From: Cyclobacteriaceae bacterium
GTDB lineage: Bacteria > Bacteroidota > Bacteroidia > Cytophagales > Cyclobacteriaceae
DNA: 15,474 nt
Reading direction: 5' to 3'
Assembly (NCBI GenBank): GCA_026994125.1
Contig: JALWRJ010000372.1
Coordinates: 1 to 15,474 of the forward strand
Under the pieces are notes generated by a model. That model was not told the DNA's origin. It was given only the letters and a program-made list of their open reading frames with translations, and ran no database searches. A program made the translations under genes and the position numbers. Shown here piece after piece: positions 1-7,872 of the stretch. Numbering within the stretch: the stretch's first letter is position 1; each line of letters opens with the position of its first letter.

Positions 1-909
1 ATTAATAATAATGCGCCATATACAGTAGTTATTGGGGCGCACTTCGACCACCTGGGCTATGGCGATGAAGGCTCGCTGAGTGGTGAACATGCCATCCATA
101 ACGGAGCCGATGATAATGCAAGTGGTGTTACTGTTTTGTTAAAACTAGCCGAGTACCTACCCGGCAAATACACCCAAAACAACTACTTATTTATTGCCTT
201 TTCGGGCGAAGAAAAAGGCTTGTGGGGCTCCAACTGGTTTGTTAAGCACCCTACCATTGATTTGGCCACCGTTAACTACATGCTTAATATGGATATGGTA
301 GGCCGGCTCGATGCCGAGAAAAAACTAGCCGTGTACGGTACGGGCACCTCGCCTGTATGGAACACCATTTTGCCCGGCATTGCTCAAAAAAATGGTATTA
401 AAATGATTTCCAAAGAAAGTGGTGTAGGGCCTTCGGATCACACTTCGTTTTACCTGACCGATGAACCCGTTTTACACTTTTTTACCGGACAGCACGAGGA
501 TTACCATAAACCCACCGATGATGCCGATAAAATAAATTATGAAGGCATGAAGCTGGTTCAAAAATTTATTGAAGACGTAATAGCCGCTACCAATGATAAG
601 GGTAAACTGGCTTTTACTAAAACCAAAGATGAAGACTCACGAAAAGCACCCAAGTATTCAGTAACCCTGGGGGTAATACCCGATTATATGTTTGAAGGCC
701 CCGGTATGCGTATAGAAGGTGTAAAAGAAGACCGGACTGCACAAAAAGCCGGCATTCAAAAGGGTGATGTGGTTATAAAAATAGACGATTTAGAAGTAAC
801 TGATATGATGGCCTATATGAAAGCCTTGGGCATGTATAAAAAAGGAGATAAATCGAAAGTGGTTATTAAACGAGGCGATGAGGAACTAACCCTGGATGTA
901 ACCTGGTAA
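1..909 (+). CDS. M28-family zinc metallopeptidase with C-terminal PDZ domain (5' partial)
   Basis: The reading frame is open from base 1, so the N-terminus (probably a signal peptide and perhaps a PA domain) lies outside the window; 302 residues are visible. All expected M28 two-zinc ligands are present: His14 in GAHFDHLG, Asp37 or Asp38 in NGADDNASG, the Glu70-Glu71 pair in SGEEKGLWGS, Asp98 in NMDMVGR and His147 in SDHTSFY. The catalytic site is therefore complete and the enzyme should be an active aminopeptidase or carboxypeptidase-like hydrolase. Residues about 221-302 form a PDZ domain, recognisable by AGIQKGDVVIKIDD and the following strands. An internal TTG near base 136 is not the true start, because the conserved His and Asp ligands lie upstream of it. 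Secretion is inferred from the family. It heads a run of five close + strand genes; the next starts five bases after the stop. Substrate specificity cannot be read from the sequence. Confidence 0.93.
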   Translation: MNNNAPYTVVIGAHFDHLGYGDEGSLSGEHAIHNGADDNASGVTVLLKLAEYLPGKYTQNNYLFIAFSGEEKGLWGSNWFVKHPTIDLATVNYMLNMDMVGRLDAEKKLAVYGTGTSPVWNTILPGIAQKNGIKMISKESGVGPSDHTSFYLTDEPVLHFFTGQHEDYHKPTDDADKINYEGMKLVQKFIEDVIAATNDKGKLAFTKTKDEDSRKAPKYSVTLGVIPDYMFEGPGMRIEGVKEDRTAQKAGIQKGDVVIKIDDLEVTDMMAYMKALGMYKKGDKSKVVIKRGDEELTLDVTW

Positions 910-914
910 GCAGT

Positions 915-1700
915 ATGTGGGCTGTGTTTAATATTCCCGTTTGGCAGGGTATTTTGCTCTTGGTAGTTCTGGTTAATCTGCTAGGCACCTTGGTTGTATG
1001 GCTAAGCCGTAAACTTATTGTGGTTAGGCTTACTAAACAACACGAACGGATAGGGAGGTTACTTTTTCGGGTTTCGGCCGGTTTAATTGCCTTGCTTATT
1101 TCGCTGAGTTATGCGAACGAACGAGTTGAGTTTAACCGGGTGCGCGATTCACTCGAACACGAAGCTTCACTCATTACCAATGTTTTTATTAAACTAGAAT
1201 TACATCATTCGGCCACGGCCGATTCTATGCATGTGTTGCTTAAAAAATATGTTGAGCTTACCATTGACGACCATTGGGAGCAAGCAAACGCTAACCCTTA
1301 TTACTCAAGCATAGCACAAACCATGGGAGCATTGGCTGCCTTAGCACTGGATTTGCCCGAAAATGATAAACGGCAGGCCGTGCTAAAAGCCCAGGTAATT
1401 GAAGAGGTAAACCAAATGGTAAACCTGATGCAGGTTCGATTTTATGCAAAACATGCTCTTTTCCCATTTTTGGTTTATGTGTTGGGTATAGGTATGTTGT
1501 TTATGTGGATGTTTTTTGCTGTATATAATCCCGATGTGATCTCGCTCTTCTTTTTAGGATTATACAACTCCTTTTTGGTGTTGCTTATCTATTTTATTAT
1601 AGTGCTTAGTAACCCACTTGTGGGGGTGTTAAGAATAGAGCCTGATGCCTTTAAGGTGCTTAAAAACAAAGGAATAGATGTTTATTTTGACCAAAAGTAA
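915..1700 (+). CDS. DUF4239 (bestrophin-like) integral membrane protein
   Basis: This 261-residue protein has four clear hydrophobic segments at about residues 8-30, 48-67, 182-204 and 209-232, arranged as two pairs around a soluble middle region (about 70-180) rich in charged residues. The two-plus-two layout, and the C-terminal motif NPLVGVLRIEPDAFKVL just after the last helix, match the DUF4239 family, which is described as bestrophin-like. Bestrophins are anion channels, but no function is established for DUF4239, so channel activity here is only an inference. The ATG lies five bases after the upstream peptidase stop and the next gene begins one base after this stop, so co-transcription is very likely. 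No enzymatic motif is visible. The family call rests on topology and the C-terminal motif rather than an alignment. Confidence 0.75.
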   Translation: MWAVFNIPVWQGILLLVVLVNLLGTLVVWLSRKLIVVRLTKQHERIGRLLFRVSAGLIALLISLSYANERVEFNRVRDSLEHEASLITNVFIKLELHHSATADSMHVLLKKYVELTIDDHWEQANANPYYSSIAQTMGALAALALDLPENDKRQAVLKAQVIEEVNQMVNLMQVRFYAKHALFPFLVYVLGIGMLFMWMFFAVYNPDVISLFFLGLYNSFLVLLIYFIIVLSNPLVGVLRIEPDAFKVLKNKGIDVYFDQK

Positions 1701-1701
1701 C

Positions 1702-2745
1702 ATGAGAAAAATAAAACTTTTTCTTGGTTTTTTAGGGATGCTATTAAGTGTTACCATGGCTTTAGCACAACAGGTAAAACCCCTGTTTCAGTCCGATACC
1801 CTGCTGCATATTACCCTTAAACTACCTGTAAAAGATATTAGTAAGGATGTTGAAGAAAGGGCTTACCGTGAGGGCGAGCTTTCGTACAAAAGAGCAAATG
1901 GAACTACATTTACTCAAACCATAAAAATTAAATTACGTGGAAAAAACAGAGCAAAAATGTGCTCTTTTCCACCTTTAAAAATCAATTTAAAAAAATCGAA
2001 ACTGGCCAATACTGTTTTTGACGGGCAGGATAAACTCAAGTTAGTAACGCATTGTACAAGCCGGCCCAATGCAGACCAACTGCTTATTAAAGAGTACCTG
2101 GCCTATAAATTATATCAACAAGTGTCTCCTTACAGTTTCCGGGTACGGCTTTGTAAAATTACCTATATCAATACCTCCAAAAACAACGAAGCTTCAACAC
2201 ATTTTGGTTTTTTTATTGAAGATATTGATGATGTGGCTGCACGCAACCAAATGGCTGTGTTTGAGGGTTCCATTGCTAACCAGGATGCTTGTGTTCAAAC
2301 CGAGCTCGACAAAATGACGTTTTTCCAGTTTATGATTGGTAATTTGGATTGGTCAGTGCCAAACCGCCATAATATAAAACTGATTGCAGCACCCGGTAGT
2401 AGCCCTGTGCCGGTACCTTACGATTTCGATTTTGCAGGTTTTGTTGGCTCTCCTGATGCTACACCTCCCGAACAGTTTGATCTTCCTTCGGTAAAAGCAA
2501 GGTATTTTATGGGCTTTTGCCGTATCTCCGGTGGTTACAATCCGGTTATAAAATACTACCAAGCCAAGCAGCAAAACCTGATAGAGGTAGTTAAAAATAA
2601 TCCCTATCTGGAAGAAAAGCCCAAGGCAATAGCGATAAAATACCTGAACGGTTTTTTTGATATTTTGAAGGACCCAAAGGCGTTAGAAACTAAAATCATT
2701 AGGGCATGCAGGGTAAACCATACCCATATTTATCAATATGAATAA
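1702..2745 (+). CDS. Secreted CotH-kinase-like protein
   Basis: I choose the ATG at 1702 over an in-frame ATG at 1678. The later start follows the upstream stop by one base and gives a textbook signal peptide (MRKIKLFLGFLGMLLSVTMA, then LAQQ), whereas the earlier start buries it behind eight residues that overlap the previous gene. The 347-residue product has the order of blocks seen in CotH-family atypical kinases: an IKIKLRG segment near residue 70, a long helix that places the substrate lobe (LIKEYLAYKLYQQ, about 120-132), a strand ending in GFFIEDIDD, then GNLDWS (205-210) with HN (215-216), and PYDFDFAG (231-238). The last two blocks resemble the catalytic Asp-Asn loop and metal-binding DFD region of CotH. 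The assignment is by motif only, and the usual Arg after the catalytic Asp is replaced by Trp. Cleavage would place it in the periplasm or outside. It overlaps the next gene by eight bases. Confidence 0.65.
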   Translation: MRKIKLFLGFLGMLLSVTMALAQQVKPLFQSDTLLHITLKLPVKDISKDVEERAYREGELSYKRANGTTFTQTIKIKLRGKNRAKMCSFPPLKINLKKSKLANTVFDGQDKLKLVTHCTSRPNADQLLIKEYLAYKLYQQVSPYSFRVRLCKITYINTSKNNEASTHFGFFIEDIDDVAARNQMAVFEGSIANQDACVQTELDKMTFFQFMIGNLDWSVPNRHNIKLIAAPGSSPVPVPYDFDFAGFVGSPDATPPEQFDLPSVKARYFMGFCRISGGYNPVIKYYQAKQQNLIEVVKNNPYLEEKPKAIAIKYLNGFFDILKDPKALETKIIRACRVNHTHIYQYE

Positions 2746-3964
2746 GCAAGTGTACATAAACAAACTTTGGGTAGTGGTAGGTGTAATTTCCGTGGGTCTG
2801 TTATTTGGGTCGTTTGTCAGGTATGCTCCCCAATTTAACTACGAAGGCACCAATGCTTTGTATATTGAAATCACCGATAGCTTGTATGTAAGGTGGCTAA
2901 CAGCTAAGGCAGCACCGGGGATGGCTGAACTTTATACTACCGATGGCAATTTGCTGGCGGAAAAGACCACACAACCCGGTAAAATACACAAGGTAGCTTT
3001 TGCAACTAACCTGGCCAACGAACTAACGTTACGTTTTGGCAGCAAAACCGGCAACGTTTTTACACAAAAACTAAAGCCCTTAGAAAGCCCTGCCCCAGCT
3101 GTTTTTACCGGAGCCGATTCGGTATTTGTGCTGGGCGATGTGCATGGCGAATACAATAAGTTAATAACGTTGCTAACGCATGCGGGAGTAATTGATAGCC
3201 GCCTAAACTGGGTGGCCGGGCATGCCCATGTGGTGTTTTTGGGCGATTTATTTGATAGAGGCAATGACGTAACCCGGGTGCTTTGGTTTATTTATTCCTT
3301 AGAAGATAAAGCCCGGAAAGCAGGGGGTAATGTTCATTTGGTGTTGGGTAACCACGAACTTATGGTTATGTCTAAAGATTTACGCTACCTGGGGCCTAAG
3401 GAGGCCGCTATTGCGGCTACCTACGGTGTAAGCTATTCCGATATGTATCACCCCACAAAAGCCCTTTTAGGGCAATGGTTGGTAAGCAAACCGGGTATTA
3501 TTAAAATTAATAAGGCCATTTTTGCGCATGGGGGCATCGTTAACTTCCCCTATTCATCGCTGGAAGATTTTAACCGACAAACGGCCAAGTATTTGCAACA
3601 CCCGGCTTTCCTGGATTTAATGAATGATAAACCGGATACATTGGCGTATAGCCGGCAAGAATGGGAGGATCAATTACGTTTTTTTTATGGCAGCAACAGC
3701 CCGTTTTGGTACCGCGGCTATGTTCGTTACGATACCCTGTTGCCCCAATTAAACCACATGCTTAAGCAATTTCAATCTAAATTGCATGTGGTGGCGCATA
3801 CGCCTCTAAAATCAATCTCGGTACGGTACAACGGCAAGGTGGCCACTGCCGATTTGGAAAAGCCGGCTACGGAACTTCTTTTATTAGTGGCCAAAGGCAA
3901 AAAATATGCCCCTTATAAAATTAATTTACAAGGGGAGGTTTCGGCTGTAAAACCAACCCATTAA
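2738..3964 (+). CDS. Membrane-anchored PPP-type metallophosphatase (calcineurin-like)
   Basis: The 408-residue protein starts at an ATG that overlaps the stop of the preceding CotH-like gene (ATGAATAA), which suggests coupled translation. A hydrophobic segment at residues 10-27 after a lysine looks like a signal anchor, so the enzyme probably faces the periplasm. The phosphatase core carries the PPP signature in order: GDVHGEY (133-139), GDLFDRG (169-175), GNHEL (204-208), AHGG (263-266) and VAHT (352-355). These supply the Asp, His and Asn ligands of a two-metal centre and the catalytic His of GNHE. The motif spacing and the FWYRGY segment (323-328) resemble Shewanella-like (SLP) protein phosphatases more than generic phosphoesterases. 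Residues 30-120 form an unrecognised, probably beta-rich region before the core. A serine/threonine protein phosphatase role is the likeliest reading; the natural substrate is unknown, and the neighbouring kinase-like protein is an obvious candidate. Confidence 0.87.
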   Translation: MNKQVYINKLWVVVGVISVGLLFGSFVRYAPQFNYEGTNALYIEITDSLYVRWLTAKAAPGMAELYTTDGNLLAEKTTQPGKIHKVAFATNLANELTLRFGSKTGNVFTQKLKPLESPAPAVFTGADSVFVLGDVHGEYNKLITLLTHAGVIDSRLNWVAGHAHVVFLGDLFDRGNDVTRVLWFIYSLEDKARKAGGNVHLVLGNHELMVMSKDLRYLGPKEAAIAATYGVSYSDMYHPTKALLGQWLVSKPGIIKINKAIFAHGGIVNFPYSSLEDFNRQTAKYLQHPAFLDLMNDKPDTLAYSRQEWEDQLRFFYGSNSPFWYRGYVRYDTLLPQLNHMLKQFQSKLHVVAHTPLKSISVRYNGKVATADLEKPATELLLLVAKGKKYAPYKINLQGEVSAVKPTH

Positions 3965-3968
3965 GGCT

Positions 3969-4625
3969 ATGCTGTTAAAAAAAATCACTTTAGGTGTTTT
4001 TACTTTTCTAACCTGTATAATTGCCCGGGGTCAAACCCAACCACCGGTAGAAAAAGGAGATTTTTACCCGACCGATTTGGTAGAGCTTATTCGGCTTGAT
4101 ACCTCCTTGGTGCTGGATATACGCTATGCTACTGCTGCCAATTTTACAGGCCGGCCGGTATATACCCAGGCACGTGCTTTTTTACAAAGGCCGGCTGCCG
4201 AAGCCCTGGTACAAGCAAATGCTGCGCTTAAGCCCTTAGGGTATGGCATAGTGGTTTTTGATGGCTACCGGCCTTGGCGTGTAACCAAAACTTTTTGGGA
4301 AATAACCCCACCGGATAAAAAACAATTTGTGGCCAACCCTGCACAAGGATCGCGACATAACCGTGGGTGTGCCGTAGATGTAAGTTTGGTAAACCTGGTT
4401 ACCGGTAAGCAAGTACCTATGCCCGGGGCTTATGATGAAATGACTGAGCGCTCGTACCCCGATTACACCGGGGGAACCCCTGAGCAGCGAGCCAACAGGG
4501 ACTTACTACGCAAAGTGATGGAAGCCCACGGGTTTACTGTGTATCGTTATGAGTGGTGGCATTTCGATTACCAGGGCTGGCAGCATTACCGCCTGTTAGA
4601 TATCCCTTTCGAAGAAATTGAGTAG
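3969..4625 (+). CDS. ddpX: D-Ala-D-Ala dipeptidase (VanX/DdpX type, peptidase M15D), exported
   Basis: The 218-residue protein starts four bases after the phosphatase stop and begins with a signal peptide (about residues 1-22, cleavage near ARGQ). The M15D zinc site is complete: His130 and Asp137 in SRHNRGCAVD, and Glu195 and His198 in YEWWH. The arginine that stabilises the transition state in VanX corresponds to Arg101 in FDGYRPWR, and LDIRYATAANFTGRPVY (about 49-65) is the characteristic N-terminal block. The reaction is hydrolysis of D-alanyl-D-alanine. An exported enzyme would act on dipeptide released from the wall, for nutrition or recycling, rather than on the cytoplasmic pool as resistance VanX does, and no vanH, vanA or vanRS genes are adjacent. 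It is the last gene of the operon and converges on the CAP-domain gene with only 19 bases between stops. Confidence 0.92.
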   Translation: MLLKKITLGVFTFLTCIIARGQTQPPVEKGDFYPTDLVELIRLDTSLVLDIRYATAANFTGRPVYTQARAFLQRPAAEALVQANAALKPLGYGIVVFDGYRPWRVTKTFWEITPPDKKQFVANPAQGSRHNRGCAVDVSLVNLVTGKQVPMPGAYDEMTERSYPDYTGGTPEQRANRDLLRKVMEAHGFTVYRYEWWHFDYQGWQHYRLLDIPFEEIE

Positions 4626-4644
4626 CACCCGCTAAATCAAAAAA

Positions 4645-5121
4645 TCAGTAAGGTTTTTTGCCTATCCAATTGCCGGGTGGATCGTAATTACATACCCAAA
4701 TATCCATGCCATCGCATTCAATTTTGGCACAGCCCACTCGTTGAGTAGTTTTCCATACTACTTGGGTATAATGGCCACATACACCCCTGCAGCTGTTGGT
4801 TTGGTAGTCATAATCTTTAATTTCTTCACCCCAGCTATTTACTACATCGGCCGGGCTATAGTAACCCGATGTGCCCATAAACAAGTTTTCGCCTAGCCCT
4901 TTGGTGTGGCTGTGCTTAAATGCACATTTTTCTGCTTTTAGTTGCTTGGCCCATTTTAAGGCAATCTTAGCTAATTTTGCATCCCAGGTTAGCGGTGGCA
5001 CATGTACCTTGGTACGCCACTGGTTGTGGGTGGCTACTAGTTCATCAATTTCGGATTGAGTTAAATTGGGTGTAGCAGGCTGCATCCAAAACCAGATAAG
5101 AATAAATGGTAAGAAATTCAT
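4645..5121 (-). CDS. Secreted CAP-domain (SCP/PR-1-like) protein
   Basis: The 158-residue protein has a short hydrophobic N-terminus (about residues 3-14), suggesting export, followed almost entirely by one CAP domain. Signatures are GHYTQVVWKTTQRVGCA (116-132, CAP1) and WVCNYDPPGNW (142-152, CAP2). The putative cation-binding tetrad is His72 or His70, Glu78, Glu99 or Glu100 and His117. Six cysteines at 66, 111, 115, 131, 136 and 144 match the number that forms three disulfides in plant PR-1 proteins, which supports an oxidising extracytoplasmic location. Bacterial CAP proteins have no single agreed function; lipid binding and proteolysis have been proposed for the superfamily. It starts 11 bases after the murF stop on the same strand and is probably co-transcribed with it. 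Confidence 0.9.
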   Translation of the reverse strand: MNFLPFILIWFWMQPATPNLTQSEIDELVATHNQWRTKVHVPPLTWDAKLAKIALKWAKQLKAEKCAFKHSHTKGLGENLFMGTSGYYSPADVVNSWGEEIKDYDYQTNSCRGVCGHYTQVVWKTTQRVGCAKIECDGMDIWVCNYDPPGNWIGKKPY

Positions 5122-5132
5122 TTTGCGTGCTT

Positions 5133-6413
5133 TTATAAATAGTCAACCAACGTTTCTAGTCCAATACCCCGCGATGCCTTCATTAGCACGGTGGCCTTAG
5201 TAATAGGATGCTTTTGGAGGTATTGGGCTAGTTCTTCCTTAGTAGCAAAGTAAAGGCTCCCAATACATTTTTTGGCGGCTTCTTTCGATGCTTTACCACA
5301 ATAAAAAACACCATCAAACCCTTTGCTACACACTAGCTTACCTAAAGCAGCGTGCTCCTTGGGGGTCTCATTGCCTAATTCCAGCATATCGCCTAAAATT
5401 ACCATTTTTTTTGCATAATCCATCGAAGCAAAGTTTTCAATGGCTACTTTCATTGAGTCGGGGTTTGCATTATAAGCATCTAAAATAAGTGTATTGTTTT
5501 TGGTTTTTACTATTTGCGAACGATTGTTGCCGGGTGTGTAAGTACATACCGCATGCAGTGCCTTGCTAGCAGGCACTTTAAAAAATAAACCAATGGCAAG
5601 GGCTGCAGCAAGGTTAGCAAAGTTGTAGTTGCCGGTTAGGTGTGTGGTGTAGTTTCGGCTTTGGTAGCTAAATGCTACAAATGGGTTGGCCTGCCTGTAT
5701 TCAAGATGCACAAAGTCGTGTTTGCCCGGGTATAAAATGGGGTGGCTAAACCGCTTGGCCATATTGGCTAAAACAGTATCGGTTGAGTTAATAAATACAT
5801 TTTTTCCATGTGCTTTAATGTGTTGGTACAATTCGGTTTTCCCTCGTAAAACGCCCTCAATTCCACCAAAACCTTCTAAATGTGCCTTGCCAATGTTTGT
5901 AATAAGGCCATAATTGGGGTTGGCAATATTACAGAGGGCGGCAATTTCACCTATATGGTTGGCTCCCATTTCAATAACGGCCATTTCGGTTTGGGGCGGC
6001 ATTGCCAGCAAAGTAAGCGGCACCCCAATATGGTTATTAAAATTGCCTTGGGTAAAATGTACTTTATACCGGGTGCTTAATACCCTGGCAATAAGTTCTT
6101 TGGTGGTAGTTTTTCCATTACTCCCCGTAATGCCTATTACTGGTATATTAAATTGGTTGCGATGGTAGCGTGCAAGTTGTTGTAAGCTGGTTAGCACATT
6201 TTTAACCTGTAGTATGTTTGGGTGTGGTTCGGGCGGAGCCTCATCAACAATGGCATATAAAGCACCTTGTTCCAGCGCTTGTTGGGCAAATTTATTTCCG
6301 TTAAAATGTGTGCCTTTTAAGGCAAAAAAGAGCTGATTTTTAGAAATATTACGTGTATCGGTCGTAATTCCGCTACTTTGTAAAAACAGTGGGTAAAGTG
6401 CTTCGGTTTGCAT
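5133..6413 (-). CDS. murF: UDP-N-acetylmuramoyl-tripeptide--D-alanyl-D-alanine ligase
   Basis: MurF adds the D-Ala-D-Ala dipeptide to the UDP-MurNAc-tripeptide in the cytoplasm, using ATP, as the last cytoplasmic peptidoglycan-precursor step. The 426-residue length fits the family. Visible signatures are the N-terminal substrate domain with TDTRNI (18-23), the P-loop GITGSNGKTTTKE (94-106), the FNNHIGVP block (125-132), EMGANHIGEI (148-157), the probable carbamylated Lys192 in RGKTEL, GNYNFANLAAA (261-271) and the C-terminal YNANPDSM (314-321). All three Mur-ligase domains are present and uninterrupted. The ATG at 6413 opens directly into the family N-terminus. The gene is not in a dcw cluster here; it is followed by a CAP-domain gene and lies 205 bases downstream of clpX. 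I could not find a convincing -7 box upstream. Confidence 0.97.
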   Translation of the reverse strand: MQTEALYPLFLQSSGITTDTRNISKNQLFFALKGTHFNGNKFAQQALEQGALYAIVDEAPPEPHPNILQVKNVLTSLQQLARYHRNQFNIPVIGITGSNGKTTTKELIARVLSTRYKVHFTQGNFNNHIGVPLTLLAMPPQTEMAVIEMGANHIGEIAALCNIANPNYGLITNIGKAHLEGFGGIEGVLRGKTELYQHIKAHGKNVFINSTDTVLANMAKRFSHPILYPGKHDFVHLEYRQANPFVAFSYQSRNYTTHLTGNYNFANLAAALAIGLFFKVPASKALHAVCTYTPGNNRSQIVKTKNNTLILDAYNANPDSMKVAIENFASMDYAKKMVILGDMLELGNETPKEHAALGKLVCSKGFDGVFYCGKASKEAAKKCIGSLYFATKEELAQYLQKHPITKATVLMKASRGIGLETLVDYL

Positions 6414-6522
6414 AAAGCTAAAATAGATAATTTTAACTCGGTATCAATTAGCAAGGGGAAAATAATGCTGACTGCCAGGTGTTTTGGCTCTTCTTTAAAA
6501 TCACTTTGTTTTATTATATTGT

Positions 6523-6550
6523 TGCATGCCCTTGAATAATCGGGCATGTA
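6523..6550 (-). terminator. Hairpin between clpX and murF, possible clpX terminator
   Basis: Arms at 6523-6531 and 6542-6550 pair over nine bases, with one G-T wobble and seven strong central pairs (CATGCCC with GGGCATG), around a ten-base loop. It lies about 70 bases after the clpX stop in the clpX-murF gap. On the - strand it is followed by an AT-rich stretch without a clean T run; on the + strand it is followed by TTTT, but no + strand gene precedes it. It could be an imperfect terminator, an mRNA-end stabiliser or a protein site. Confidence 0.35.
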
Positions 6551-6618
6551 TTTTATACTCCAGTTGTTTGATGTCTTAAAAAAAATAAAACTTAGGTGTG
6601 TTGGCGGATTAAAGGAGG

Positions 6619-7839
6619 CTAGGCAACCTTTAGTTGACTGTACTTCGATTTGCTAAGTTTTTTTTCTGCGTAATCTTTGGTTACAACCAGCTTATCTACT
6701 TTTTCTTCAGAAGGTAGTTCAAACATGGCATCGGTAACTATGGCCTCGCAAATCGAACGCAATCCACGGGCTCCCAAACTAAATTCTACTGCTTTATCTA
6801 CAATAAAATCCAATGCCGAAGGTTTAAATTCTAACCGGATGCCCTCCATCTCGAAAAGTTTTTGGTATTGTTTAATTAAGGCATTTTTAGGTTCGGTTAA
6901 TATGCGTTTCAGTGTTTCTCTGCTTAATGGATTTAAGTGGGTAAGTACAGGTAGCCTGCCAATTAGTTCAGGTATTAATCCATAACTTTTTAAATCCTGT
7001 GCATTTACATACGATAACAAATCTTCTTCCTGTATGTCTTCGTAATGGTTTACATTGCCAAAGCCTAAAGGCCTGGAGTTTATCCGTTTGGCAATTTTTT
7101 TAGTAATGCCATCAAACGCCCCACCACAAATAAACAATATGTTTTCGGTGTTTACGGTAATCATTTTTTGGTCGGGGTGCTTACGCCCTCCCTGGGGTGG
7201 TACATTTACCGAAGTTCCTTCCAGCAATTTTAGTAAGGCTTGTTGAACGCCTTCACCACTTACATCGCGGGTAATTGAGGGGTTATCCGATTTGCGCGAA
7301 ATTTTATCTACTTCATCAATAAACACTATGCCACGTTCGGCTGCTTCTACATCGTAATTGGCCGCTTGCAATAGCCGGGTTAAAATACTCTCAACATCTT
7401 CGCCTACATAGCCGGCCTCGGTTAGCACGGTGGCATCTGCAATACAAAAAGGCACTTGCAGGGTTTTAGCAATGGTTTTGGCTAAAAATGTTTTACCGGT
7501 ACCGGTTTCGCCCACCATTAAAATATTCGATTTTTCTATTTGCACATCGTCTTTGGCCGGCTTTTGCATAAGCCGTTTGTAATGGTTATACACTGCCACT
7601 GACATATATTTTTTGGCTTCGTCTTGCCCAATCACAAACTCGTCCAAAAATTTTTTCATTTCGGCCGGCTTAATCAGGTTAAATTTTGGAATAGATTCCG
7701 TTTCGGTTTTGCTTTCTTCGCTTAAAATTTGTTGCGCCTGGGTAATGCATTTATCGCAAATATGTGCATGAATACCCGATATCATCAAATCCACATCTTT
7801 TTTGCTTCTTCCGCAAAACGAACAAGTAACTTCAGCCAT
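6619..7839 (-). CDS. clpX: ATP-dependent Clp protease ATP-binding subunit ClpX
   Basis: ClpX is the hexameric AAA+ unfoldase that feeds tagged or regulated substrates to ClpP. I start it at the ATG at 7839 (406 residues, [10 protein letters not shown]). A longer in-frame ATG at 7863 overlaps the -7 promoter box and would add eight residues absent from typical ClpX proteins. Seen in order: a zinc-binding domain with Cys6, Cys9, Cys28 and Cys31; Walker A GETGTGKT (110-117); the pore loop GYVG (143-146); Walker [10 protein letters not shown] (171-179); the RKHPDQ segment (219-224); the [10 protein letters not shown] segment (288-297); and sensor 2 GARGLRS (356-362). All motifs are intact. Its gene follows clpP by 70 bases on the same strand, with its own promoter candidate in the gap, so it can be expressed both with and without clpP. 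Confidence 0.98.
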   Translation of the reverse strand: MAEVTCSFCGRSKKDVDLMISGIHAHICDKCITQAQQILSEESKTETESIPKFNLIKPAEMKKFLDEFVIGQDEAKKYMSVAVYNHYKRLMQKPAKDDVQIEKSNILMVGETGTGKTFLAKTIAKTLQVPFCIADATVLTEAGYVGEDVESILTRLLQAANYDVEAAERGIVFIDEVDKISRKSDNPSITRDVSGEGVQQALLKLLEGTSVNVPPQGGRKHPDQKMITVNTENILFICGGAFDGITKKIAKRINSRPLGFGNVNHYEDIQEEDLLSYVNAQDLKSYGLIPELIGRLPVLTHLNPLSRETLKRILTEPKNALIKQYQKLFEMEGIRLEFKPSALDFIVDKAVEFSLGARGLRSICEAIVTDAMFELPSEEKVDKLVVTKDYAEKKLSKSKYSQLKVA

Positions 7840-7860
7840 AGTTTTTAACTTAAATTTGTG

Positions 7861-7868
7861 CAAAGATA
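7861..7868 (-). promoter_or_regulatory. clpX promoter, -7 box
   Basis: Read on the - strand this is TATCTTTG, an exact match to the Bacteroidota -7 consensus TAnnTTTG. It ends 21 bases before the clpX ATG, which predicts a leader of roughly 15 bases. No good -33 element sits 19 bases upstream; a TTGG occurs too close, at 7880-7883. The box supports clpX transcription separate from clpP and argues against the longer ATG at 7863. Confidence 0.6.
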
Positions 7869-7872
7869 CAGA

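Noticed and set aside
1678..1701. Upstream in-frame ATG for the CotH-like gene
   Set aside because: It overlaps the end of the DUF4239 gene by 23 bases and puts eight residues in front of an otherwise perfect signal peptide; the ATG at 1702 is preferred.
3969..4625. Glycopeptide-resistance vanX
   Set aside because: The enzyme family is right, but it has a signal peptide, and no vanH, ligase or two-component genes are nearby, so a resistance cassette is not supported.
7840..7863. Longer ClpX start
   Set aside because: The ATG overlaps the -7 promoter box, so it would lie at or before the transcription start, and the extra residues are not found in typical ClpX proteins.
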